A DNA stretch of 64,000 bases from Ichthyophis bannanicus (taxonomy: Eukaryota > Chordata > Amphibia > Gymnophiona > Ichthyophiidae), in contig CM066033.1 in the NCBI GenBank assembly GCA_033557465.1, positions 584,938,438 to 585,002,437 of the forward strand. The letters run 5' to 3'. The notes under the pieces were generated by a model that did no database searches, was not told the origin of the DNA, and saw nothing but the letters and a program-made list of their open reading frames with translations. The position numbers and the translations under genes are program-made. Within the stretch, counting starts at the first letter, position 1, and each line of letters starts with the position of its first letter. Positions 1-10,623 of the stretch are shown here, piece by piece.

Positions 1-60
1 CGATCGCGATCGCAGCCGCGGCCCCATTGAAATCAATGGGGCCGCGGCTTCGATTATGAT
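1..60. repeat. GC-rich perfect hairpin
   Basis: Positions 14-30 and 33-49 are perfect 17-bp inverted arms with a 2-nt loop. The arms contain CCGCGGCCCCATTGA and its complement. No gene is associated. It is probably the end or core of a MITE cut off by the window start. Confidence 0.6.
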
Positions 61-404
61 CGCAAACCGCTACCGCGGCTTTGTAAACAAGCCCCTTAGT
101 TTATGAAGACACATAGGAAGTCATTTTAAAAGGTTTAGTTGTGATGTAGGACATCTGAAGACATGCAAGTGGAAGTCAAAATCATGGAGCTGTCTCCAAA
201 GACATTCCACAAATGACGTTTGCAGATTTCTCTGGTGCAGGGATGTCCAAGTAGGTGAGGGGGCGTGGCGAAGGCACTATAGATTTACACGTCTCCCTTT
301 CATTTCAGGAATGATGAGGACATTTGCAGGCACATCCATGTTTCTGAAGGCATGAATAGGCTTGGTTTGGCCTTAAAACATCCAGAAAGTGTAGAGAAGA
401 TGGA
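61..404. other. Gene-free interval
   Basis: No open frame or RNA gene stands out. The text resembles old, diverged repeat sequence, and nothing specific can be named. Confidence 0.5.
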
Positions 405-505
405 TAGTTAAGTGACTCATCTAAGATCACAAAGACCAACGCTGGGATTGGAACTCTGTCCACCCTGCTCCTAACCAACTACTTTCACCATTAGGCTGTA
501 AAATG
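405..505 (-). repeat. CORE-SINE (MIR-like) remnant
   Basis: Read on the minus strand it has a tRNA-like head: CCTAATGG near 495 as an A-box relic and AGAGTTCCAATCCC as a B box. It is followed by a stretch like the MIR/CORE-SINE core, 'GTGATCTTAGATGAGTCACT'. It is old and degraded, with no intact RNA polymerase III promoter. Confidence 0.5.
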
Positions 506-699
506 TCCACATTCTGAGATGCTATTCTGTGGATATCTACAGTATGTACGTAGATGCCTCTATAGACCTCCATATCGAGCACATCCACATTTCTGAAATT
601 GTGTTTGAAATCGCATTTGCCTGTGGGGGGGGTTTTCAGGCATTCTGGCTTTAACAACCCAGATTGCACTTGGGCGTCCCATTGTATAATGTTCCTTCA

Positions 700-1100
700 C
701 GGGACCAATGAGGCTTATTCAAAGGATTATACTCCTAAATCTGAAAGTTAGGCTTCTAAATTGGACGCTTTAAAAATTAACTACAGTTCAGTTCTAAAAT
801 ATATTCTCAAAATTCCACTAAACTCCTAAATTTAGGAGCCTAAAAAATGGAAAGCCACAAAGCAGATTTCGGGTGGGGAATAAAGCTGATTTTTAGCACT
901 AAGCATCTAAATTAGGCTGAAAAATCTAGGCAAGTAAATGGTGGGCCTAAATTTAGGAGCATTAAGTTTTAAACTTTTAAATTTAGGTGATTTTTCAGTG
1001 GAAAAACATAAGTTCCTACGTATGACTGAAAATAAGGAAGAAATTTAGGAGCCCTTTTACTAAAGTCCACTAGTTATCACGGCCGCTTCAATCCCTAATG
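700..1100. repeat. AT-rich MITE with repeated TAAATTTAGG motifs
   Basis: The motif CTAAATTTAGGAG or close variants recurs at about 831-842, 949-960 and 976-987, in both orientations, so the stretch can form several small hairpins. It ends near 1048-1070 in a CCCTTTTACTAAAGTCC end of the kind found on many MITEs in this window. Family not identified. Confidence 0.4.
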
Positions 1101-2160
1101 GAGACATGGGCAAACGTTTGCAAATGGGTCCCCCATGTTCATGGGCCTCCCACCTGCCGCTGCATCTACCCCTCTCCAGGATGTGCAGTGGTGCCAATAT
1201 AGTTAAAAAGGCACCATGGCACCAGAGTTACCTTCTCTTTTGGCACTGCAATGCTGTTCATGCTTCTGCCCCCTCAGATTAAAGTGGAATCGGAGGGGGG
1301 TGGAAGCGCAAATGACACCAAAGCACCGGAAGAGAAGGTAACTCTGGTACTTTGGTGCTTTTTTAAATATCTTGCTGCCGCTGCATGTCCCAGATAGGGG
1401 CAGCAGCGATGGCAATGGGCATGGGGGCAAGAGCAGGGCAGTGCTGGGAATGAGATTTACCTAGGGGGACCTCATACCCTTGCACTGGCCCTGAACAGGG
1501 CAGCTTTTGCCTGTGGGCAGTAGGGCAGCTGGGTCCACATTGTGAAGGGGCCCAGGGAGGCTTCCCCTTTTGCCCATAGGTAAAAGTGGCCCTGTAGGTG
1601 GTTAATGTGCATTTTAGCATGCGCTCACTGTGGTGACATCTAATGTATGAGCATGGCAGCAAGCAATCACTAAGATGTGCATTAATTGTCCATCGAGCAC
1701 TAGAGCTGTGAATGGGTGGGTTACGGGTGGAGTGTCGGCATAGGGAACACATTGCCCTAGTATCAATGCGGAAATGAGTGCAGCTGCACGTAACAATACC
1801 TCTATAGGTATCATTAGTACACCCACATTAATTGCACAACACTATAATTTATGAACATACCAGGGCTGGTGTAAGTGCCTAGACCTGCAATATAGTCATG
1901 AGATCTGTCACTTAAGCAAGTATTTTATAAAGAGTAGATGCTAACTTGTCTTATAAAATCGCCTTAATATAGACACCTAATAAAATTACCCTCAAAGAGC
2001 ACCTAGACTATGAAGGCAAAGGCACACTGAAAATCATTCATGCATTCTTCAATCAAATGAAACAAATATTGATGGAGTCTCCTGTCCGTGATGATGTATG
2101 AGTTTCAGCAGCCACCAAGGAAAAACAAGTAGCCACGTGAGGATACAAACCCAGTCACAG
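1101..2160. other. Gene-free interval with MITE-like debris
   Basis: Short antisense open frames occur here, but none has a recognisable domain. A duplicated phrase (ACTCTGGTACTTTGGTGC near 1342 and a complement near 1206-1232) forms an inverted repeat of about 25 bp flanking 1233-1335. Otherwise nothing is seen. Confidence 0.45.
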
Positions 2161-2600
2161 AAACGTGGTATTTAGGGAAGGATAAACTTTAATAAACTTC
2201 AAACACCATGCTGCCCGACACAGGCCGTGTTTCGAAATAGACTTCTTCAGGGGAAACTCTGGTGTACTACATATATATAAAAACATAATAATGAATAATG
2301 AATATATCATAAAACCAATTGTATGAACAAGTATAAATCATATGGACATATTATATAATCAAATAAATAAATACATACGGTTATAAAATATGACCAACAA
2401 TCAAATCAAAACATAACTAAAATCAAACATAATCTTACCAATTAAAGTATAAAAACTATAAAAAATGAATAATTATTAAAACAACCATTGAAAACAAATG
2501 TATACTTCATAACAACCTAATAAATATCATTAAAAAGACATTAAGAACCACTTAAAAAAACTTCATAATTCATTGACCATATAATTGAAAGGGTGAGTAA
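2161..2600 (-). repeat. AT-rich repeat carrying a CCTGAAGAAG...CGAAACACGG module
   Basis: On the minus strand, near 2255-2215, the text CCCCTGAAGAAG is followed by TTTCGAAACACGGCC. This is a short conserved module that I also see, more diverged, in the insert at 54000-54499 and near 8552. The rest is very AT-rich with no coding frame. The parent element is not known to me with certainty. Confidence 0.4.
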
Positions 2601-2635
2601 CTTTTGGTTAACAAATGTGCATATACTACAGGAAA

Positions 2636-2695
2636 AGAGACTCTACTTATTATACTCAATTTATCTCAAGAAAATAATCAACAGAACAAAAACAA
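2636..2695. repeat. Left arm of an inverted flank pair
   Basis: The run TATTATACTCAATTTATCTC at 2649-2668 reappears as its complement at about 8023-8046, beyond the other end of the element at 2767-7967. About 45 bp are alignable with a few mismatches. Confidence 0.5.
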
Positions 2696-3315
2696 GAAGA
2701 AGGAGTGAGTACTTAAAGTGTATTTCGTCATCACTATAATGAGCTGAAATCCCTTAGTTAAAAACCATGGGGGGTATGTTTACTAAACCGCGCTACTGTG
2801 CGGGGCGCACTTGAGCGTGCCCTAAGGTACCTTAGCGCATGCTAATGATGTGTTTTTGGGCCCCGCACACGTGCGCGCCGCACTAACGGGCCCGCTCATG
2901 TGCGCGTCACGCAAATGAGCGATAGAGGCGTGGAAAGGCTCCCGGAGGGCGAAGGAAGGCTCCCCAGGGGCGGAGAGACGGGGTCAATGGGTGGAGAGTG
3001 GGAGGGGAGAGGCTCCCCGGACAGGAGCGGGGCTGAAATTCGATGAAAAAAATACCGCGAGTGAAAACCTCGCGTTAGAGCCGATTTAAAGGGAAGAGAA
3101 ACCATTTCTGTCAGCAATGTACAGCAAAACCAGGGAAACCTACAAAACGTGAGCAGTGTGATATATGTGCACAGAACAAAATAGCAAATAAAAATTCAAA
3201 ATGACCACAACAAAATTCTAAAAAAATATAATCCAGCTGGACAACAGTGATAGTCATGGAAAACATCAAAAATCACTCCCAAGAAAGCCCCAAAAAAGAA
3301 ATATGAATTTTAGAA

Positions 3316-3520
3316 GGGCCTACGCTCCGTCCCCATACAAGGTGAATGATCCCACAGTGAAATTGTGCAGAGCACAATTTTTATGACCCTGCTCTGCGCA
3401 ATTTCACTGTGGGATCATTCACCTTGTATGGGGACGGAGCATAAAAAATAATTATTATTATTTTTACGCTCCATCCCCATACAAGGTGAATGATCCCACA
3501 GTGAAATTGTGCAGAGCAGG
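3316..3520. repeat. Three-copy inverted and direct repeat (about 52 bp unit)
   Basis: A unit running from TACGCTCCGTCCCCATACAA to GTGCAGAGCA occurs at 3320-3373, in inverted orientation at 3391-3442, and again in direct orientation at 3470-3519. The copies are nearly identical. The first pair forms a long hairpin. An (ATT)n linker separates the second and third copies. Confidence 0.75.
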
Positions 3521-3773
3521 GTTTATGTCTCCTTTGGGCAGGTTTCCTATCTCCAGGGACTGCACTGTCTCTGTGGCCACAGTGTGTTCAGGAACCAAAG
3601 ATCACCATTTCAAGTCCCAGCTGGGGCTCCTGCAAACCCAATTCCCATATTTTACCCACCACTAAACCATGATAGTAAAGACCAACCTTTTTTGCAGATA
3701 ACATAAGCATGATCCAAACACCTCTATTTTACCCTACAGAGCACAGACACCAGAAATATGCGCATTACCTAGC
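3520..3773 (+). repeat. First copy of a partial tandem duplication
   Basis: The text from ACTGCACTGTCTCTGTGG to GCATTACCTAG is repeated in diverged form at about 4546-4783. It includes a tRNA-like stretch with TTTCAAGTCCCAGCTGGGG as a B-box-like segment. The copy continues after the palindrome at 4320-4390. Confidence 0.55.
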
Positions 3774-4319
3774 CAGTGGTCCCCAACCCAGTCCTATGGG
3801 GCCCACCGGCCAGTCAGGTTTTCGGGATATCCCTAATGACTATGCATGAGATATATATGCATTAGAGATATCCTGCCAACCTGACTGGTTTGTGGCCCTC
3901 CAGGGCTGGATTTGGAGACCCCTGCCTTACACCTCTGTCATTTAAGATTGTGAGTGGGCAAGGTACAGATGTCCTAGACATCGAAAGGGTATATAGAATG
4001 TGTCACATTCCTCCTCGATTCTCACCACCACCAAAAAGTTGTCTAATAGACAATTTTTTGGTGGTGGTGAGAAGTGAGGAGGACTGTGACAAATTCTATC
4101 TAACCTTTTTGATGTCTTGGACATCTGCACCTTGCCCACTCACAATCTTAAATGACGGAGGTGTAAGGCAGGGGTCTCCAAATCCAGCCCTGAAGGGCCA
4201 CAAACCAGTCAGGTTGGCAGGATATCTCTAATGCATATATATCTCATGCATAGTCATTAGGGATATCCCGAAAACCTGACTGGCTGGTGGGCCCCATAGG
4301 ACTGGGTTGGGGACCACTG
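3774..4319. mobile_element. 546-bp palindromic hAT MITE
   Basis: Nearly the whole element is one inverted repeat. It starts CAGTGGTCCCCAACCCAGTC at 3774 and ends with the complement at 4319, with a centre near 4047 (CAATTTTTTGG pairing with CCAAAAAGTTG). The flanks are ACCTAGC at 3767-3773 and ACCTAGAC at 4320-4327, an 8-bp target duplication in which one copy has lost a base. CAG ends and 8-bp duplications are hAT features. It interrupts the first copy of the tandem duplication; the second copy lacks it. No transposase. Confidence 0.8.
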
Positions 4320-4545
4320 ACCTAGACCACAGTCCCCGCAATGCAGTCCTGGAGGGCCACATATCATTTAGCTGTGATGCTGTCACCAACATAAGGCCAT
4401 GTCAGCATGGTGGCGGAGGGGTACCGTTGGTGGAGGGGCCAGTGGCTGCTGCCCACAGCAGACGGTGGCCTAGCCCCCTTCACGTGGGTGCAGTGCACTC
4501 CAACAGACAGGCCCTGTCTGACAAACAGCCATGGACTCCCCAGGG

Positions 4546-4990
4546 AATGCACTGTTTTTGTGCTAAGACGGTGGTGCAGCGGACACAGCCAGTGCCTTTA
4601 GGACCAGAAAGTCACAGATTCAAATCCCAGCTGGGGCTCCTGCCAACCCAGTCCCCTTATTTTACCCATGAAGAAAACATGGTAGTAAAGACTGAACCAT
4701 TATTGCTGAGACCATTAGCATGGGTCAAAAACCTCTATTTTACCCTACACAGCACAAACACCATAGAAATGTGCATTACCTACGGCAGAATCCCCCAAAT
4801 GCAGTCCTGGAGGGCCAAATCCATTCAGGTTCCATGCTGCCTCTAATAAAGATGCCTGTGCTGCATATATATGCACCACCCCCATGGTATGCAGATGTAT
4901 CCCATGCATATTCATGAGGGACAGCATGAAAACCCGAACAGTGTTTGGCACACCAGGACCGGAGTTGGGAACCTCTGCCGTAAAGCAGCA
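4546..4990 (+). repeat. Second copy of tandem duplication with a MITE relic
   Basis: It corresponds to 3520-3773 plus 4320-4390. At 4787-4979 the ends CAGAATCCCCCAA and TTGGGAACCTCTG are imperfectly inverted, so an older hAT-like palindrome may sit here. Its flanks do not give a convincing target duplication. A short (CACACC)n run lies at about 5005-5025. Confidence 0.45.
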
Positions 4991-6600
4991 GCCAACAGGG
5001 CCAGACACACCCACACCCACACCCACAGGCCCCATTGGCTAATGCTTCCTGGAGAGGCAGGACATTGGGCCCTGCGTGCATCTCCCAATACTAGCACTTG
5101 CATACCTTAGCAATGCAACCCTACACCTGGGTATACGGTACACACCTATCAAACATTTCCTATGATTACTGGCAGATAGCAAGTCCTACGTTAAGCACAG
5201 TTTGCTCATCGAGCTCCATCATAACAATCTTTCTGATGTCTGCGGTGTGTGCTTCAGGTCTGGTCTCTGACAGTGTTTACCACCCTGGGGAGTGACCCCC
5301 AACAGTATTGCGTAGCATATCCATGCCTGTACTGTGCCCAGGACTGGTGTGGTGGGCAGGGCTGCTAAACTCCTCTATAGTAGCACAATGCTGGCATAGG
5401 TGTGGGAGTGTGTGTCTGTCTTACTCTATACAGTGTGTGGTGGCTGCAAACACCTTCCACAGCCCACACTGCCAGCACTGTTGCCAGTATTGCCTGCCAA
5501 TGTGCATAATGAGGAGCAAGGTACCATGGGTATAGCCCGGACAGGGTGACCTGGCCAGGATGCATCTGCACAGGGCATAGGGCACTGGCTGGGACATTGT
5601 AGTGCCCGGCCACCACCTACACAGACAGGGTGACCTCAGTATGTCCTGCTGGGGTATCACTCTCACCCTGACTGTGCAGTGATGACAGCATGGCTAGGCA
5701 CCCCCATAGTGCTATATAGCATTACTCTTATGTGATATTCATGGGTTTCCTTTTGGGGCCCAGTCACTGATTTATCTGCTTGTTGTGTATGCTGACATCC
5801 CAGTTCTGGGTGCATGCATTTCTACTGGGAACATGCACTATGGACTAGTTAGCAGACTGTGTGCAACTGGTATGTGTCTTGATGGAGTGGCTTGCAGGGT
5901 GCAGTGGCTGAAGGCTTGCTGCAGGAGAATATCAGATAGTGCTGGGGTGCAGCTTGGCATATCCAGGCCTAATGTCTGTCTGCTATTGTGTTATGGATGT
6001 GTACAGAGCTGCATTGACTACCCTGTAGGGTGTCTGCTCCCCAGCAGGACTGGGGTTGCTGGTCCCCTCTACTGCCACCATTGCAGGGAGGTAGAATGTG
6101 GAACTGCTGATAGGAGACCCTGTTTGCCATCCCCAGCCCTGGAGAAGGGGGGTTGGTGGTGGTACATGGCTCACCTGGGGGTCCATAGGGACTACACCTT
6201 ACTGAGACAGACAGGAATAACCAAGGTGTTTCTGCAAAAACTACCTATCTCATACATTAACACTACTTTGGACCTCTTTCAGCTATGGAAGGTGCTGTGG
6301 ACCTGGTGCTGGGCGCCTCACCGCACCCTCAGGGTGAGCACAGTACCCGCACAATGTGACAGTGTGTAGCTACTCTGTGCCAGTAAAACACACGGTCAGT
6401 ACCCCCTACCAGGCCGAGATGCTGTGGGGGTGCACATGGTCACTTCTCCCTACCAGGCCGGGGTGCTGTGGGGGTGCATTCCCCATCTTGTGTTTATCTG
6501 TGGACAGCTGATTTGCATGTGCAGTGCATCATGGGTATGAGTGGGCTAACCCTATCCTGGTGACCACAGCAGACTGTCTGTGTGGTGATGTGCACTCCCT
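4991..6600. other. Gene-free interior of the large element
   Basis: No coding domain is recognised. A short tandem duplication is visible at about 6402-6475, where CTACCAGGCC followed by GTGCTGTGGGGGTGCA (with a small change in copy one) occurs twice. Open frames such as the one on the plus strand at 5785-6369 have no recognisable motif. Confidence 0.45.
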
Positions 6601-6631
6601 CTGCAGCCAGCCAGGGGCTTGCTAGCAGCTA

Positions 6632-6702
6632 TAGGGCTATAGCACAATGGTTACTTCACTGCCTGTAGAGCCAGAGATCATGGGTTCCAACCCACAGTGG
6701 GG
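6632..6702 (+). repeat. tRNA-like module 1
   Basis: The sequence has a tRNA-like layout: TAGCACAATGGTTACTTCAC fits an A box and ATGGGTTCCAACCCAC fits a B box and T arm. No convincing full cloverleaf or anticodon arm can be drawn by eye, so this is a tRNA-derived repeat head and not a working tRNA gene. Confidence 0.5.
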
Positions 6703-6779
6703 TTATTTGATGGGGCTGCCCAGAGAATTATCTCTTTTTAATGTACATTATTGCTGCCAGCAAAAACACCCTCATCGTA

Positions 6780-7000
6780 CTGTACCCATAAGGTGCCTCA
6801 GAGGGCGCTTTATAGGGCGCCCTATAGGTTACCTTATGGTTACCGTCCATATAAGGTGCACTATACGTTATCCTGTGGATCAACTTATAGGGTGCCCTAT
6901 AGGGGACATTTTAGGGTGCCGTGGCGGACAGTGCACTTTATAATGTGCCCTATGGAGTGCCTTATAGGGTGCCTTATGCGGCACCTTCAATTACGGCACG
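6780..7000. repeat. GC module of short inverted GCCCTATAGG-type repeats
   Basis: Variants of TTATAGGGTGCCCTATAGG occur repeatedly, many of them self-complementary. A related block recurs at about 7256-7370 after tRNA-like module 2. It behaves as a degenerate tandem array. Confidence 0.5.
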
Positions 7001-7108
7001 TGAGGACCTGTTTGCTGGCAGCAATTAATAAAATACAACTAAAGTGCTGCAGGAAAAAAAACATACATTGCAAAGCTGATGCCACAGCCAGCCTTACATA
7101 TTAGGCAC

Positions 7109-7181
7109 ACTGGGGAGCAGACTCATGACCCCTGTATCAGCAGTCAGTGTCTTACCCATTGTGCTACACTGCTGCTCCTCC
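7109..7181 (-). repeat. tRNA-like module 2
   Basis: Read on the minus strand, AGTGTAGCACAATGGGTAAG is A-box-like. The B-box position reads GGGGTCATGAGTCTGC, which is poor. It resembles module 1 in the opposite orientation. Confidence 0.45.
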
Positions 7182-7478
7182 TTGCATGTCAGCGCACCTA
7201 CTTATGCTTTTCATTCCTTAAACTGCACAGTGCTGCCATCAAAAACATTGCTGTGACCTTGCGGTACCTCATACGGCACCCTATAAAGCGCCCTATAAGC
7301 AACATTCTAGGGTGCCTTGGCAGACAGTGCACTTTAAAATGTGCCTTATGGGGCGCCTTATGTTAACACGCTTTGAGAGTGTGTTTGCTAGTAGTAGTAA
7401 TTAAAATAAAAAGTAAAATGCCTCCTAAAGCAAACTTACCCATAATAGGTAATGCCTCCACCAGCATTCTTCATTGGG

Positions 7479-7550
7479 CACAGTGGGGGATTGAACCCAC
7501 AATCCCTGCACCTTTGGTTAGTGTCTTAATCATTGTACTGTGGCTCTGTT
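7479..7550 (-). repeat. tRNA-like module 3
   Basis: On the minus strand CACAGTACAATGATTAAGAC is A-box-like, and GTGGGTTCAATCCCCCAC is a good B box in a 5-bp stem. It is the best preserved of the four modules. Confidence 0.5.
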
Positions 7551-7687
7551 TTTGTGCTTGTGCATCAGCGCGCCGCCTTATGCCGCCCAATATTAAAATG
7601 CCTCCTAAAGCATTAGCACACCACCGCATGCTGCCCATTATTTAAATGCCTCCTAAAGTAATGCCTCAGTGAGCTGTCTTCATTGGG

Positions 7688-7764
7688 CACTGTGGGGAAT
7701 TGAGCCCCTGATCCCTGCACCATTGGTAAATGTCTTAACCATTGTGCTGTGGCTCTGCTCCTCT
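7688..7764 (-). repeat. tRNA-like module 4
   Basis: This is a diverged repeat of module 3 about 210 bp further on. It has CACAGCACAATGGTTAAGAC on the minus strand and GGGGCTCAATTCCCCAC at the B-box position. Modules 3 and 4 share the following text ATGCCTCCTAAAG, so they are units of one duplication. Confidence 0.5.
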
Positions 7765-8012
7765 GCTTGCACATCAGCGCGCCACTTATGCCTCCCGCGC
7801 AGCTTTCTCATGCACTAATGTGCGGGGCGCACATGGGCACCGCGCACCTTAGCGCATATTTAAATCCTGGTTTTGCTTTTTCAGAAAGAAACGCCCACTC
7901 CTTATATGGCACCCGCACACTAGCGCGGCCCGCACATTACCAGGGTTTTAGTAAACATACCCCCATATCTCTTAGGGGAACATTGTAACAAATAACAGTC
8001 TCTGAATGAATG

Positions 8013-8590
8013 ATTATTTTCGAGAGATAAATTGAGTATAATAAGTAGAGTTTCTAACTATGGTTTTATCACACTATAGTTCCTTTCATTTCATATACAA
8101 ACAAGACTCCTTATCTGTTGGATCTACGGTGACAGTTATTTATATTCCACCACATGGGAAATTTTCCCATGAGATACCATAGTGAGTATCATTTGTTTTA
8201 AGTGTTTTTGAGTGTCCTTAATGCTGGTCTACGACTGCTCTTCTGCCCTGCGCCTTTTATTTCTTTCTTATTATTCTTTGTTGAGTTCTTATATGAGTCA
8301 CTTTTTACAGTGTATGTAAGTGTACTTTTATGTATGGTATATAATTTTTTATGTAAGAATCCTTATCTGCACACTTGCTATTACTATTTATCTATTTATT
8401 TATTTATTTATTGTTTTGAGTGTCACATGATATAGATGTGTATGACCTTTTATTTTTTACTGTGATGCCCGTTCAGCTTAAATATGATATTTTATTCTTT
8501 TATTCTTTTTAATCGTTATTAATATGTTTTTATTATTTTTTTTGTAAGTTATGTTATCCCCCTGATGAAGCATCTGTGTCATCATCACTC
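8013..8590 (+). repeat. AT-rich repeat, right flank of the large element
   Basis: It begins with the inverted partner of 2636-2695 and runs on as AT-rich sequence, with (TTTA)n at about 8389-8411. Near 8552 CCCCCTGATGAAGCATCTG resembles the CCTGAAGAAG module seen on the minus strand at 2255. The two flanks may be inverted copies of one repeat family. Confidence 0.4.
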
Positions 8591-8655
8591 TTGCTCCTTG
8601 TGTTCCCTTCTCTAATTTTTAAAAGGCCACATTCACTCTCTGTTCCATTTTCACA

Positions 8656-9887
8656 ATGGTGAAGACAAGAGAGCTGCCTGAGATAGAAAAGCCATTAACA
8701 CCAAACTTCAAACAGATACAAGGCTATCTCCAAAGACCTTGGGATGCCTGTGTCAACAGTTTGCCCTGTTATTAAGATGTTTTCTGCTCATGGAGCTGTC
8801 AAGAATCTCCCAGGATGTGGTAGGAAGAGGAAAATTCATCCAAGAAGTCTTCGAAAGTTAGTGCAAACTGTTTGAAAAAATCATGTACAGCATCCAAAGA
8901 GCTTAAGGCTCACCTGAAGCAATCTGGAGTGGTGGTTTCAACCCCCACCATACGTTGCACACTAAACAAAGAAGGACTTCATGGGCGAAGGCCAAGGAGG
9001 ACCCCACTGCTCAAAGCAGACATAAAAAAGCATGCCTGATCTTTACCCAAACCCACCTTGAGAAACCACAATCCTTCTAGGAAAATGTTATGTGAACAGA
9101 TGAAACCAAACTTGAGCTCCTTGGCAATGCAGACCAGCGATACGTTTACAGTCAAAGAAATGAAGCTTATAAGGAAAAAACACCCTTCCTACAGTTAAAT
9201 ATGATGGTGGTCCATAATGTTGTGGGGCTCTTTTGCTGAATCAGAAACTGGAGACCTGGAACTTATTAAAGGAATCATGAAGTCAGAGGACTACCAAGAT
9301 ATTTTGGAACAAAATGTACTACCTAGTGTCAGAAAGCCAGGTCTCAGTCTAAGGTCATGGGTCCTCCAACAGGACAATGACCCAAAACATGCATCCAAAA
9401 GTACAAAAGAATGGTTAGAAAGGAACAAATGAACTGTTTTAAACTGGTCAACAATGAGTCTTGATCTCAATCCAATTGAGAACCTTTGGAAAGAGCTGAA
9501 ATCTGCCATTGGTAAAAGGTATCCTGAAAACATTCATGAGCTGGAATAAATCGCAGTTGAAGAGTGGGAGAAACTTCCAGCAGACAGATGTATGAAACTT
9601 ACAGATGACTATAATAGACGTTTGGGGCTGTCATCACTGCCAAGGGTTGTGCAATCAAATATTAGTGAAGGGTGCCATTATTCCTGTCCAGGTCATATAT
9701 TGTTTTGTTTTTTTCAGAAATTACTATATCCAAGTGGCACAGAGATCTCTTCTTTCTTGTATACCTTTGAACATACTATTAAGATATTATGATGACATAT
9801 AGTGGGAATATTTCCAATTATTTCTCAAGATATTGTATACAACATATCTAAAATGCAAGGATGCCAATAATGTTGACCACAACTGTA
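8656..9887 (+). pseudogene. Tc1-like transposase pseudogene and 3' inverted repeat
   Basis: A Tc1/mariner DD34E transposase is recognisable in pieces on the plus strand. The start near 8656 leads into paired helix-turn-helix text. The first catalytic Asp lies in TDET at 9099, just after a TGG-to-TGA change at 9093. The second lies in QQDNDPKH near 9373, and the Glu in NPIENLW at 9478. Further stops (9429, 9547) and frameshifts make it non-functional. The 3' inverted repeat is at 9859-9885, complementary to the classic CAGTTGTGGTCAA start and followed by a TA target. The matching 5' inverted repeat is not visible. It acted as a cut-and-paste transposase in the nucleus and is now dead. Confidence 0.85.
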
Positions 9888-10169
9888 GATGCACATCCTG
9901 ATTTTCTTTTAGATGATTTTACATCCACCCTCTTTAGAAGAAATTTCTGTAACATTGGTGGGTACTGGGCTTCAGACTAATCTTGAACAGTCAAGGATAG
10001 AGACATGAGAGAATCTGGATATCAAAAAGAATAAAAATAAGGACTGCATGTTCCAGATGTATGGAAGAAGAGACACTATTTGGAAGTTTTTCCATAAATC
10101 AAAACTCTATATGCAAAAACGTAGGGGCTAGTTTACTAAACATTTAACTTCAAACACCTAAACACCCCT

Positions 10170-10404
10170 TCCCCTCCCCCATCCTTTTAACCTCATACCT
10201 ACCCTAACTAACTGTATAGATTTTATATATCTCCAACATGTATTTTCTAGAAATATAAATGATTTCCCTGTTTACTTCCATGTTAATTTTCCTGTTACTT
10301 GTAATAGGTCTGTTATATCTGACCAATTGTTGTATTGTTTCAATGTAAACCGCACTGATGACAAATAGCGCGGTATATAAGAAAATTAAATAAATAAATA
10401 AATG
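10170..10404 (+). repeat. 3' end of an L2-like LINE
   Basis: The segment ends with the L2-type terminal hairpin, TGTAAACCGCACTGATG pairing with AGCGCGGTATATA, followed by (TAAA)n to 10403. Only the non-coding tail is preserved. The same tail recurs at 47190-47285 and 53500-53575. Confidence 0.65.
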
Positions 10405-10623
10405 CAAAAGGTCGTTAATTTGGCTATCTGCTGCCTTGCCTATAGGAATAACATGAGCATTGCGGCAGATATGCCCATTGAGGGCACACAAATATATAGT
10501 AAACAGGGCCCCTAGTTTCCCACTGAATATCCTTAAAAAACTAGAGATGCATTCTTATGCACAAAAAAAAATCAACTTAAGAAACAACTAAAACTAAGTA
10601 GGCTAATATTCAAAAGGATTTCT

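Larger units (their letters stand above)
2767..7967. mobile_element. Large composite element with TTTACTAAA-type inverted ends
   Basis: The left end reads GGGGGTATGTTTACTAAA from about 2769. The right end is the complement of the same sequence, ending near 7966. Beyond this 18-bp core both ends continue into CpG-rich text (GTGCGGGGCGCAC at the left, GTGCGGGCCGCGC at the right). No transposase frame exists inside, so it is non-autonomous. Internally it holds a triple inverted repeat (3316-3520), a nested hAT palindrome (3774-4319), a partial tandem duplication and several tRNA-like modules. I could not establish a target-site duplication, so superfamily is open; ends of this style are common on amphibian MITEs. 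Confidence 0.5.

Noticed and set aside
6632..7764. Functional tRNA genes
   Set aside because: Box-like motifs exist, but no full cloverleaf with anticodon arm could be drawn by eye, and the modules are repeated inside a mobile element.
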